Shown here piece by piece: positions 1 through 9,432 of a stretch of 64,000 nucleotides of DNA. Positions within the stretch are counted from its first letter, which is position 1. Each line of letters opens with the position of its first letter. The stretch comes from Phycomyces blakesleeanus NRRL 1555(-). Taxonomy: Eukaryota > Mucoromycota > Mucoromycetes > Mucorales > Phycomycetaceae. The notes beneath the pieces were generated by a model. That model was not told the DNA's origin and ran no database searches. It saw nothing but the letters and a program-made list of their open reading frames with translations. The position numbers and the translations under genes were made by a program. The stretch is from positions 679,776 through 743,775 of the forward strand of contig NW_017265153.1 of the NCBI RefSeq assembly GCF_001638985.1, in the 5' to 3' direction.

Positions 1-1199
1 GGTACATTCTTACTCCTTTTTCATATCCCTAAATATATTCAAGGACCAATAGGCTCTCTTGACATTTAGCTTGACAGATTTTAGTTTCAGGGAATTTAAA
101 AAAGAAAAAGGCTTGAAGGGGATAAGATAGACATTCTGATTATAATAAATACTTGACCGCTATTTGATGCTTTATAAGTTATATGTACACATAATGCCTC
201 TCTTTCTGAGAATTTGTGTGTATCTAGACTACTAATTCATAACAAAAACAGTCTATTTTATACTTTATCATAGACATGATCCAGAGAATTATTAGCTACT
301 TAATAGTATTACTATTCTTATTGACTTCCTAGGACTCAAACAACGCTCGCAATACTCTAATGTATTCCTTGTTACAAATGCAACATCTTATCCACACCTC
401 AAACCTATACATTTGAATAGAATATAGGCCAATCTACGTTTGTGCATGTTTGTGTGCGTGTGTGTAGGGCTTGCGAGTAGATATATACACGCACATCTAT
501 ACATATACATATACATATACTTATCACATAATAATATACGCTATAACAATCCATGGCTTACTCCCTTTATATTTCATGCACTTTTCTTTCTTCCTTCCTT
601 TATTATTTAAGATATTAAAAATATCATGACATTAGCATTATACTATCCTCAATTTATCTTAAATTAACTCGTATGCTCGCCACAAAATAAAAACGTCTGT
701 TGCTTAGATACAGAAAAAGTATATATAAATATTAAAGTATTACAATAAGGAGTCTATCAACTTGTTACAGATATATATATATATATAAAAAGTACCTAAA
801 AAAGAAAAAGAAAAAGAAAACAAAGAAAATTGAGGGCTGATTGATATTTCTTACTCTATTTTTTTATTATATTCAAATCTTCATATCTAAACCAGCAGAC
901 CAAACGCTTGCTGTTGCTAGATTCATAGCACAAAGCACACCCTGAACCTGGTGCCAAGAAAACGCCCTTTTCAGTGGCACTCTTTAAAATGAACGGAAGA
1001 AATTGGTGGGACTTGAAGATCGAGACAGGCACTCTATTTCATTTCCCGCACAAGAGCGCTTCTTTCTTTGATTTCAATCCAGTTCTTCAGGATGTATTTC
1101 CTTCCTTGACAGTTCACTTCACTTGCCCACGTCCCTTTTGGATATCACTCACTATTACTGTCTGAGGATCCAAGACGATTTGGCCTCTGTTGTGGGAAA
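1..1199. other. Intergenic, no gene seen
   Basis: AT-rich DNA with short TA, TG and ATACAT microsatellites (around 440-530 and 770-790) and A/G-rich runs. A 63-codon open frame at 974-1165 begins with GTG, has no family resemblance and lies just upstream of ADA2, so it is not called. The more GC-balanced stretch from about 880 may be upstream promoter DNA. Confidence 0.5.
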
Positions 1200-1329
1200 C
1201 CAATCGTGGGCTGGTGTGACTCGTTTCATGACGCAGCCTGTGGGCCAATCGATGATTAGGTGTCTCTATCTAAGCGAAAAATAATCACTTGGTTATTTAG
1301 TTACAAAGGCAAGCAACAAGTGACAGCCA
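1200..1329 (+). promoter_or_regulatory. Putative ADA2 promoter with two CCAAT boxes
   Basis: Two CCAAT pentamers occur at 1200-1204 and 1245-1249, about 80-130 bp upstream of the ADA2 ATG at 1330, in a locally less AT-rich stretch. CCAAT boxes bound by the Hap/NF-Y complex are common in fungal promoters. No TATA box is obvious at the right distance. Motif match only. Confidence 0.35.
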
Positions 1330-2994
1330 ATGACCATTACCCACAGACAAAAGTCTTCGGGAAGTACTCTCAACGCAAGCTCAACTGCTGATTCTGGTGG
1401 GGATGACAAGGAAACACTGAAATACCACTGCGATGGGTGTTCCAACGACGTGACCAACACGGTTCGCATACGATGCGCTGACTCGAGTTGTCCCGACTTT
1501 GATCTCTGCGTCACATGCTTCTGCAGTGGTGTAGAAGGATTGAAGCACAAGACATGGCATGACTATCGGATCGTAAAGCCGCACAGCTTCCCCATCTTTG
1601 CCGAGGATTGGGATGCCGATGAAGAACTGTTGTTGATCGAAGCAGCAGAGAAAAACGGCATCGGAAACTGGCAGACGATTGCAGAAGTAGTGGGCACAAA
1701 AACCAAAGAAGAATGTGAACAGCACTATCTCGATGTATATGTAGCGAGCCCACACTGGCCACTACCACGCATGAATCTAACCTTTGAAGAAGCAAGCGAA
1801 GACGAGTGGCGAGAACAGAAACGAATTCGTCTCGAACGATCCCGTGCCACAATTCCTGGGGGTACTACAACAAAACCTGCCCCGCCGCCACCTTCCAACA
1901 ACAACAAACCTATTACAAGTGGTCCAGCTTATCATGAGATCCAGGGTTATATGCCTCGTCGTTTCGAGTTCGAGACGGAATATGAAAACGAAGCGGAGCA
2001 GTCAGTCAAAGACATGGTCTTTAATGACGAAGACACCCAAGAGGAGATCGACCTCAAAGTCATGGTTCTCGACATATACAACTCTCGTTTAGACCGTCGC
2101 GTGGAACGTAAAAAGATGATATTCGAACGTGGTTGGCTTGATTTTAAAAAACAACAAGCCCTGGAACGCAAACGTCAAAAAGAGGAACGAGAGATTTATC
2201 AAAAGACACGGGTATTTTGTCGTCTGCAAACACCCGAAGATTATGAAATGTTTGTACAGGGATTAGTAAAAGAGCAACAGCTAAGAGATAGAATTGCAAC
2301 CCTGCAAGAGTGGCGTCAGGCGGGCCTGACATCTTTCCGTCAAGGTGAACAGTATGAACAAGAGAAGCAAGAGCGCCTCGGGCGTCTCAAGATCATGGCT
2401 TCTCTTTCGAATGAAAAGGTTGGAGCCAGCAGTGCTTCTACAAATCAGCGTAATTCCTATCGTGCGCAGATGGCTGCACTCTCTTCACCGAGCAATGGTG
2501 CCAGTTATTACAAGCACAAGGTGGCCAACACTCCAAATTATAATTATTCTGCGGCATCCACTTCTACCTCTGCCGCTGCATCTGGAGGACGTAAACCAGC
2601 CAACCCATTGAATATTGGTGAAGCGGATGGTGTGCATCTTTTGACCGAAGAAGAGCAGATTATGTGCTCTACATTGCGTATCATGCCAAGGCCTTATCTG
2701 GTTATCAAGGATACTATACTCAAAGAGTATGCCAAGCAAGGTTATATGAAACGACGCCAGGCACGAGCACTTATCAAGATCGACGTCAATAAAACTAGTC
2801 GCATATATGACTTTTTTGTCGAAAGTGGCTGGATCAAAGCCTTTAGGGATCCTTCTGCAGTTTCCGACAAGCCAGCTCCAAATATGAGTGTCGAAACACC
2901 TACCTCTTCTATGCAAATGTCAGGAATGTCGTCCAATGGAATTGCACGCTCAGCTGGTTATTCAGGAAGTCTTCCAGCGTCTGGATCTACATAA
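1330..2994 (+). CDS. ADA2: ADA2 transcriptional coactivator (SAGA/ADA histone acetyltransferase module)
   Basis: Single-exon gene of 554 residues starting at the first in-frame ATG. The domain order is that of Ada2. A ZZ zinc finger covers about residues 30-80, with Cys at 34, 37, 49, 54, 60 and 63. A SANT/Myb domain follows at about 92-138, starting EDWDADEELLLIEA. A charged, partly coiled middle comes next, and a C-terminal SWIRM domain spans about 437-502, ending FFVESGWI. In the known family, Ada2 binds Gcn5 and Ada3 and stimulates nucleosomal histone acetylation in the nucleus. The 3' tail (about 503-554) is Ser/Met-rich and the 390-430 region is low-complexity Ser/Ala. No frame breaks were seen. 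The gene converges on the FRG1 homologue downstream. Confidence 0.95.
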   Translation: MTITHRQKSSGSTLNASSTADSGGDDKETLKYHCDGCSNDVTNTVRIRCADSSCPDFDLCVTCFCSGVEGLKHKTWHDYRIVKPHSFPIFAEDWDADEELLLIEAAEKNGIGNWQTIAEVVGTKTKEECEQHYLDVYVASPHWPLPRMNLTFEEASEDEWREQKRIRLERSRATIPGGTTTKPAPPPPSNNNKPITSGPAYHEIQGYMPRRFEFETEYENEAEQSVKDMVFNDEDTQEEIDLKVMVLDIYNSRLDRRVERKKMIFERGWLDFKKQQALERKRQKEEREIYQKTRVFCRLQTPEDYEMFVQGLVKEQQLRDRIATLQEWRQAGLTSFRQGEQYEQEKQERLGRLKIMASLSNEKVGASSASTNQRNSYRAQMAALSSPSNGASYYKHKVANTPNYNYSAASTSTSAAASGGRKPANPLNIGEADGVHLLTEEEQIMCSTLRIMPRPYLVIKDTILKEYAKQGYMKRRQARALIKIDVNKTSRIYDFFVESGWIKAFRDPSAVSDKPAPNMSVETPTSSMQMSGMSSNGIARSAGYSGSLPASGST

Positions 2995-3352
2995 GCTAGT
3001 TTACTCACTCGACCCAGTCGCACAGAGTGTGAATATGGGGACACATGCGGGCGCAATGTAAATGTCTGTTCAACAACCGTATCCTCCATGCGCCAAGGAT
3101 ATCTTCTACCTTTTTTTCTTCTTCCCTTTATTTCGTTTTATTTTACTTTACTTTACCTCACTTTACCTTACCTCTGAAAGTCAATTAACACCATACACAC
3201 AATACACTACACAATAAACTACACTCCACTCCACTGCACTAAACTACAGTATTAAACCCAAAACTAAACTGTAATACGACACCGTTAAAATGTTGTGCGC
3301 GTATAGCTCTATAGAGTATCTTCTAGATCCAAAGCATTTTTTTTTCGTATGT
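2995..3352. other. Convergent 3' intergenic spacer
   Basis: Space between the ADA2 stop and the stop of the FRG1 homologue on the other strand. It holds tandem TTTTACTTTAC-like and ACACTACA-like runs and T/A-rich stretches suitable for 3'-end formation of both genes. No coding signal was seen. Confidence 0.5.
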
Positions 3353-4435
3353 TTATTTACAATAACGGTCCGCCTTGACCTTTTCTCTACGATCCAATAA
3401 AGCCTCTGCAAAACGACCGTCTTGTTTGGCTCGCTTCAACTGATGAGAATCTTCTTCTGTCAAATGCAACTTTCCACCGCCCCATGATTGATACTTCTTA
3501 CTAATTTCGTTTTTTTGTTTTGTTTAAAGTAAAAATATTAATGATGATGATTACGGTTTAGCCTTTACTCTGTATTCAAAATAATATTTTACTTACACAT
3601 TATCCAATTCCAATTTTCCCGAGTTTGTCTTTTCCTTCTTCTCGAATTTATTCTTTCTCTTGAACCGCGCCTGGCAGTACACTCTGAATGTCTCACAAAA
3701 CCCAACTTCTTCCGAATCTGCTCTAATCTTGAACCCTACGATTCTTTTATTATCATCCAAAGCCTCTTTTATATATATAGATGTTTTTAATTATATACGC
3801 GTAGATTCCTTACCTCCTCCTGCAATCTCATCGATCATCAGAAATTTACCCATGGCATTTTTGAACGCGAACCCAGCCTCAGTTGTTGTAGGCTCCCACT
3901 CTTCTGTACCACCGATTGCCTCTCTGTTACATTCTACCACTCCAAATTTGTCGCTGCTGAGGTACTTGCTGTTGAATGACTTGAATGTAAATGAATTAGA
4001 AGTCCCGAGCAGGCGAGATCCAACCAACACCTGGTTAACAATTAGTGGCTCAGGATGAGGAGTCTCTGCAAGTGAAGGCAGAGGGTACGCCAACAAGCGA
4101 TCATTGTCATCCACGGTAAAGCAAATGGGCGGATCGCTTGGATGAGTGAAGAAGAGAGGACCGACAAGATCATCCAAGGCATCGGCACGAACCCAGCCTA
4201 AATACACGAATGAGTTCCGTGATGTTAAAAGCAAATCTGCGTATGTTTGTATTGGTCTTTACCATTCTCGAGTGTACTAGATGTAGTACGTTCCTCACTG
4301 TCCATAGAGCTGTGCTTTCTCTTCTTTTTTCTAAATTATTTATTAGTATTGAATCTTGTAAATCCGGATGGCTTACTTTTGATCCTTGTCTCCTTTGAAG
4401 AGAAGCTTCCCTTTCTTTGATGGTTTATCAGACAT
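3353..4435 (-). CDS. FRG1: FRG1 homologue (beta-trefoil, RNA-processing/actin-bundling family)
   Basis: Five exons on the minus strand, 4435-4377, 4330-4263, 4197-3814, 3765-3597 and 3500-3353, join in frame through GT-AG introns to 275 residues. The N-terminus is Lys-rich ([10 protein letters not shown] and KKKRKHSS), a likely nuclear/nucleolar signal. The core [14 protein letters not shown] through GTEEWEPT matches the fascin-like beta-trefoil of FRG1. The end, [15 protein letters not shown], is the hallmark FRG1 C-terminus. Human FRG1 is 258 residues, so the size fits. Family members associate with spliceosomal complexes and bind F-actin. The exon 2/3 junction was chosen because it restores the conserved N-G-W at the domain start; the ATG at 4234 lies in the intron and is not the start. 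The neighbouring uL24m gene lies in tandem on the same strand. Confidence 0.88.
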
Positions 4436-4775
4436 GTGAATTAATGAACGAGAAATGACAAAACAACAAAAGTTGTGTATTAAGCCAAAATCCTCTTTAT
4501 TCGTCTCCGCAAATTACGTCAAGCATTTTATGCTGTTTACATACACACACACACACACACAGATAGTTCCTGTTTTGCTACACGACAAGAGAGAGAGAGA
4601 GAGGTCTAAATTCTTCCATTTATAAATGGTCTCGGTTTCCTTTTTCCTTTTTTCTTTTTTTATTTATTTATTAATGAATGTTGTGTTTTGCGTGCTGGAG
4701 AGGAGATCGAGATAAAGTGATTGAAAGAGTATGTGCATAATAAAAAGATTGTCTACATATATATACATATATTTT
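4436..4775. other. Spacer between uL24m and FRG1
   Basis: Contains CA and GA microsatellites (about 4541-4600) and T-rich DNA. It should hold the FRG1 promoter and the uL24m 3' UTR. No open frame of interest. Confidence 0.45.
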
Positions 4776-5640
4776 TTATGCGGTACGCTTCTTGTATGGG
4801 TTGCGAAGCTCTTTCAACAACTCTGCAGGAAAAGGAGGGCTACCGGCTTTAGGAAGGTATGTTACCTTGACAGCCTCTTCTGGAGAAGTGGTAAATGCTT
4901 CCTCTAAAAAATAACAGTAAGTTACATTTGTTCTTCCCTAAAATTGCCCGCTTCTTTCTTTCTTCCTTTCTCAATTAAACTTACCGCCACTTCTATCATC
5001 GTATTTTCTTACAGGCTTAGGGATCTCAACATCGGTACCTTTAACAAATCTAGCCCATTGTGACACAACACGACCATCATCGGTTGTCTTTTCAATCTTA
5101 CGGCGATCAATGCGAGTAGGAATTCTATATTAAAAAAATAAAAAACGGTCAACCAGAAATTCAGAGTAAATCTAAAAGAAAAATCTGCATTGTACGCACT
5201 GGGTGTCAGGGTGCAACAGCATGACATTGGAAAGGTGAATGGGCTGTTCCTTGCGCATGATGCCATCAGGGGCACCGGGTTGGTGAGGTACATGCTTCTT
5301 AGCCAGCTTCTTGCCCTCGACAATCACAGTGTTTGTTTCACGATTGACTGACTTAATCTCGCCAATTGTATCCTTGTCGCGGCCAGCAATAATTGCGACC
5401 TGTCAAGTGAGAGGAGTTGGTTGGTGCCCCTGTTGTTGTTGCTGCTTTCTTTATTTAAAAGAAAAAAAGAACTATATATAATTTTACCTTGTCTCCGGTG
5501 AGAATGTTCCACTGCTTTACTCTGTCCTTGGGCTGAACATAAGTGCCCTTGGAGAGAATGCGGCTGCTGAGACCTTGCGACTTGAGGCGATGCATCGTTG
5601 TTGTAGTCAACTTCAACACCCAACGACCCAAAGGGTACAT
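4776..5640 (-). CDS. MRPL24: Mitochondrial large-subunit ribosomal protein uL24m (KOW domain)
   Basis: Four exons, 5640-5488, 5399-5200, 5124-4985 and 4903-4776, splice in frame to 206 residues. The KOW core reads VKQWNILTGDKV followed by AIIAGRDKDTIGEIKSV, and HVPHQPGAPDGIMRKE is the typical uL24 loop. The tail RKYDDRSGG..EELLKELRNPYKK is of the mitochondrial type (yeast Mrpl40, human MRPL24). uL24 is an early-assembling protein of the large subunit, acting in the mitochondrial matrix. The first ATG at 5640 gives a basic, hydroxyl-rich N-terminus suited to an import signal; a second in-frame ATG at 5595 is an alternative start. Introns are 88, 75 and 81 nt. Confidence 0.88.
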
Positions 5641-6047
5641 ATGAGTGGGTGGCTTCAATTATGTGACGTCGATTTTAGGCAGGGCTTACTTTGTACCCCC
5701 CTCCATTCTCTCTATATCACTTTATTCACCTCTAATCTACTGATTATAGCGGATATTTAACTACAGCGTAGAAGGTGAACAAGGAAGAGCCAAAATGATC
5801 GGTGTATACTATGTTTAATTACTTGTGATAATATTAAAGTATGATAGATTTTCAACCAATATTAGGGTTTGATAAATGTTTAAATCTCTTAAATAATATT
5901 TGTAAACATATTCAAATAAGTAAGTATATATAATGATTAAAGTTAAGAAGAAAGGAAATAAAAACTCAAGTCGCTAAATATTCAGACGAGAAGGTGAAAC
6001 GATATTTTAGGAAAATAGCTGTGGACCAAGTCAGATTGTCTTGATGG
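5641..6047. other. Intergenic, no gene seen
   Basis: AT-rich spacer upstream of uL24m leading into the dispersed repeat. It probably holds the uL24m promoter near 5650-5750. No coding signal. Confidence 0.45.
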
Positions 6048-6484
6048 TGACACGTAGGGTACTTGTAAGAAGCAATGTAACTGATTACGATACTATTGCG
6101 AGGAGAGACGGTCAAGTTGAATAGTCCTTACGTCCGGTTTACTAGCTAGCACAGGTTCTATATCCTCAATGGAAGCGTGGTAACAAGGGACAGTAAACTT
6201 CAAGAGGATATGTTCTCGAGACAATATATGTGCACTCCAATAGTTAGGATGAGTTGAATAATATTTAGTTGAATAGGCGTATAAGAGTTAGCTGTCAAAA
6301 TAATAAAATGGGAAAAATGTTTTTAACCAAATAAAAATATATACCTTATTCCTCTTCACTAAACTTCCTCTGATATGACCTCCTATGACTCTTCCTCTTG
6401 CTCCTCATGTCTACACTTCATTCTCTTTTCTTCTCCAATTTCACACTCCGAGGAGGCGCCGCCAACTACCACTCACACCGTCTC
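6048..6484. repeat. Dispersed ~440-bp repeat, copy 1
   Basis: A 437-bp unit starting TGACACGTAGGG and ending CACACCGTCTC. It has a clearly homologous copy of the same length at 30658-31094 and a more diverged copy at 40563-41008, all in the same orientation. Shared landmarks are CTAGCTAGCACAGG, GGTAACAAGGGACAGTAAA, TCTCGAGACAAT, AGAGTTAGCTGTCAAAATAA and CTTCCTCTGATATG. It has no coding capacity. It may be a solo LTR or another non-autonomous element; the class is not settled. Confidence 0.75.
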
Positions 6485-7668
6485 TGGTAAATCTTGCTAC
6501 AACCGTTACAGTGTTTTAGATATTTATTCTGACATTTTACCTGTACGTGTCTAAATGCCTCAAAGAAACGAACTGCTCTCTATATAGGGACTGGATTGTT
6601 GTTGCTGCTGACTGCCGCTTGTTTGCTTGTTTTTATTAGATCTTTGGAAAACGGCTGGTCGATGGGCTCCTTTCTAAGTTGACAAAGCAATTGTCACTGT
6701 TTTTTTTGCAGCATTCACATCTCGCTGCCAAAGCGTATTACAGGATTTACAGACCAGTAAAGAAAGGAAAACTTCAGATAGTTAAAAAGTTTAAAAGTTC
6801 AAATGTTCTTTTTATAAAATAACCACAACTTGGGCATCTCTTTTTGACCAATATTCAATCTTCGGTGTGGCTAGTATACATGATATATAATGTGTTCTAA
6901 GATGGAACCACTGCAAATGCTCTTAATGGATCTGCATACTTTTGAAGAAATAAAAATATAAGACTCATAAGTCTAACTGCTTTCCAAAGATCTGATAAAA
7001 TTAAGCAAACAAGCAGCAATTACCACAACTATATTTGAGCTCCCTCTTCCCCCTCTTTTTTATAAGAAAAAACTCCCCTATGCGTGATAGCATTTGAATT
7101 GTTATATATTCGATATTGCTTGTAATGCATATCAAATTCAAACTTTGAGGTATATTACGCGAAATGAAATTAATATTAAGCTAATAAACAGTTGTATGTC
7201 GTGCCGTGTATATGTAAAACCCCGAATTTTTCCTCATAAATATGGCTTTACAGCTAGGTTTTATGCTAGTTAAAAGGTAACTCATAATGCATTGCCACAA
7301 AATGATACCGCAGAAATAACCATATAGCCAAACGCAAATAGAAAGAGAATACAAGCATTAGAGGGACAGAGAAGAAACATCTTTAGTATTTGTGTGAAAC
7401 CAAGTCTATTGAATAGAACATGCGGTATAAGGGGTGTTTCAATAATATACTATGACTATTTTCTGACAAAGTCCTAATAATATATATATGTATAAAAAGT
7501 AGTAAAAATAAAATGTTCAAACAAGAATAATATCTAGCTGTAAGTATAAGGGGAGAAATAATATACAAGTGAAAAGGGATTATGAAATTATAGTAAAAAA
7601 AATGGAGGATAAATATCTACAAGGAACACCAGAGCATAAGAATAAGAAAAGGAACAAAAAAAAGGGCT
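6485..7668. repeat. Second dispersed repeat family plus unassigned AT-rich DNA
   Basis: 6530-6740 is homologous to 37740-37975 (shared blocks GTCTAAATG, GCTGCTGACTGC, TGGTCGATGGG, AAGTTGACAAAGCAATTGTCA and CTCGCTGCCA). Part of it (about 6600-6655) also reappears inverted at about 6978-7025 (GCAAACAAGC, AGATCT and CTTTGGAAA blocks), so the unit looks like a decayed fold-back element. 7030-7668 shows no feature apart from microsatellites and the 3' flank of the LRR gene. Confidence 0.55.
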
Positions 7669-9432
7669 CTACAGAGCTGATTCTTCTTCATCTCCACCCT
7701 CTAGTGGTCGACACACCAATACCGACTTCTCCTTTTCAGAATCTAGGCAACTAAGCCAGCATTTGGTTGAGCAGAAGCGGACTCGATGAACAACGGCAGG
7801 ATGTCCCTTGTAGCTCTTTACCTGAACAGATGTAATCCATTCATTTACAAACGACCTTTGGCACGCAGAGCATAACCTAACCTTGTGCATCAATTCTTCT
7901 TCGATATGGTTCGGTAAGACATTGTGAGGGAATGGGATTTGTTGGCGCAAGATAACACGACAACAAGTCTCACGCAAGGAGTGTATGAGGTTGACAGCAG
8001 GGGTAATTGGAGGACGAATGGTAGAAAGTTCTGGAGATGGTGGTAGTACAGGCTGGGGATGACTTGTGGATGACTCAATTAGCGGTGTGTGAGGGGGAGA
8101 AAGAGGGGTATGAGGTCGGGAGAGAGGTGTTAGAGGTCGTGAGCCGTGGACATTAAGTTGTTGGGCATGATAAGACAGTTCACGGTCAATGATGGCATCT
8201 TCGTCTTCTTGTTCTCGGTTGTGTGGCGATTGGATCAAAGACATTGAACTAGAAGGGCTCTCACAGCCCATTCCTTTTGGTCCACAACGGTCACGTTCTT
8301 TCCAGCATGGGGTAGGTATTCGTGGAACACCCTGCTGAGTCATGCGCTGAAGAATACGGGCGTATGCGTCCGTGCTTGCTGCCAGATTACAGTTACCCGG
8401 TCGTGTCATCGGGTTTCCTGTAATTAAAAGTGTAGTCGGCATGCGCTCAAGGATATCGGCCGGTATGATACACAAAAGATTCTCACTGAGATCAAGTAGC
8501 TCTAGATGAGATAATTCGACTAAATCTGCTGGAAGGGTAGTGAGGTGGTTTTTAGACACATTTAGAGTTTTCAGCTTTGAGCATTTTGCCACAGATGGAG
8601 GAAGACTTTCGAGCTGGTTACTAGATACGTTCAAGTGCTCAAGGGTGCTGATCTGCATGTTACTCGGCAGTGCTTTAATCTGATTGTGAGAGATATCTAA
8701 TTCTTCAAGTGATTGCATCTCCGCGATCTCATTGGGTACCCTGGACAGCAAGTTTCCTCCATAGACAGATCCCAATTGGAGGTGACGCATCTTGCGCCAA
8801 TATTTAATTCTGCTAGTTATCCGTGTGATCTTATTGCCTGATATGCGAAGAGTGATTAAATTTCGAAGACCTAACGGCATGTCTCTTGAGATTGAGTGAA
8901 GATTATTTTGAGAAAGGACAAGGACTTCTAGTTGTGTGAGATGGTATAATTCGGGCGGGATTTCGGATAAAAGATTGGATGAAACGTCAAGGATTTTTAG
9001 CTGATGAAGCAAGCCAATATTGACTGGCAATGTTTTTAACTTATTTCGTGATATATCGAGTTCCATAAGATCGCGATAACGTGATTGGATGGGTAGAGAT
9101 GGAGTTAATGGAGGTAGAAGGCTGTCAAGGTGTCGGGCCAGTTCGTCTGCTTCTAAGCCTCGCCTTCGTAGCATCAACAGACCATCATTATGAAGTTCTT
9201 TGGTTTGCTTCTTTTGTATTTTGACCTGGCCCTTTTCTTCAGAGGTTTGCTTGCGTTCTCCGGTTCGCGAAACTACATGGTGGCCTAATGGTGCCAGGCT
9301 GGGATCATCAATACATGACTCAATGTCGACCAACTTTGAAGGATCTTTTGTTCTTAATGAGGGGTATGGGGGTGGTTGCTTGTCTGGTGGAAGTACACCC
9401 GTAAGTCTTTTCCCTCCTAGAAGACAAGGCAT
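7669..9432 (-). CDS. Leucine-rich-repeat protein with C-terminal Cys cluster
   Basis: Single-exon ORF of 587 residues from an ATG at 9432. The N-terminal ~105 residues are Pro/Lys-rich. Residues about 118-345 form about ten LRRs of the short Lrr-typical type (LMELDISRNKLKTLP, LKILDVSSNLLSEIP, LEELDISHNQIKALP, LKTLNVSKNHLTTLP). About 390-480 is a Ser/Pro linker with repeated RPxTPLS units. The C-terminus holds a possible metal-binding cluster: C521-x2-C524, then C554-x3-C558-x3-C562. LRR arrays of this type are protein-interaction scaffolds; similar fungal LRR proteins are mostly uncharacterised. The LRR fold is certain, the role unknown. No transmembrane segment or signal peptide was seen. 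Confidence 0.85.
   Translation of the reverse strand: MPCLLGGKRLTGVLPPDKQPPPYPSLRTKDPSKLVDIESCIDDPSLAPLGHHVVSRTGERKQTSEEKGQVKIQKKQTKELHNDGLLMLRRRGLEADELARHLDSLLPPLTPSLPIQSRYRDLMELDISRNKLKTLPVNIGLLHQLKILDVSSNLLSEIPPELYHLTQLEVLVLSQNNLHSISRDMPLGLRNLITLRISGNKITRITSRIKYWRKMRHLQLGSVYGGNLLSRVPNEIAEMQSLEELDISHNQIKALPSNMQISTLEHLNVSSNQLESLPPSVAKCSKLKTLNVSKNHLTTLPADLVELSHLELLDLSENLLCIIPADILERMPTTLLITGNPMTRPGNCNLAASTDAYARILQRMTQQGVPRIPTPCWKERDRCGPKGMGCESPSSSMSLIQSPHNREQEDEDAIIDRELSYHAQQLNVHGSRPLTPLSRPHTPLSPPHTPLIESSTSHPQPVLPPSPELSTIRPPITPAVNLIHSLRETCCRVILRQQIPFPHNVLPNHIEEELMHKVRLCSACQRSFVNEWITSVQVKSYKGHPAVVHRVRFCSTKCWLSCLDSEKEKSVLVCRPLEGGDEEESAL

Noticed and set aside
974..1165. 63-codon frame upstream of ADA2
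   Set aside because: Starts with GTG, no family resemblance, located in the probable ADA2 promoter.
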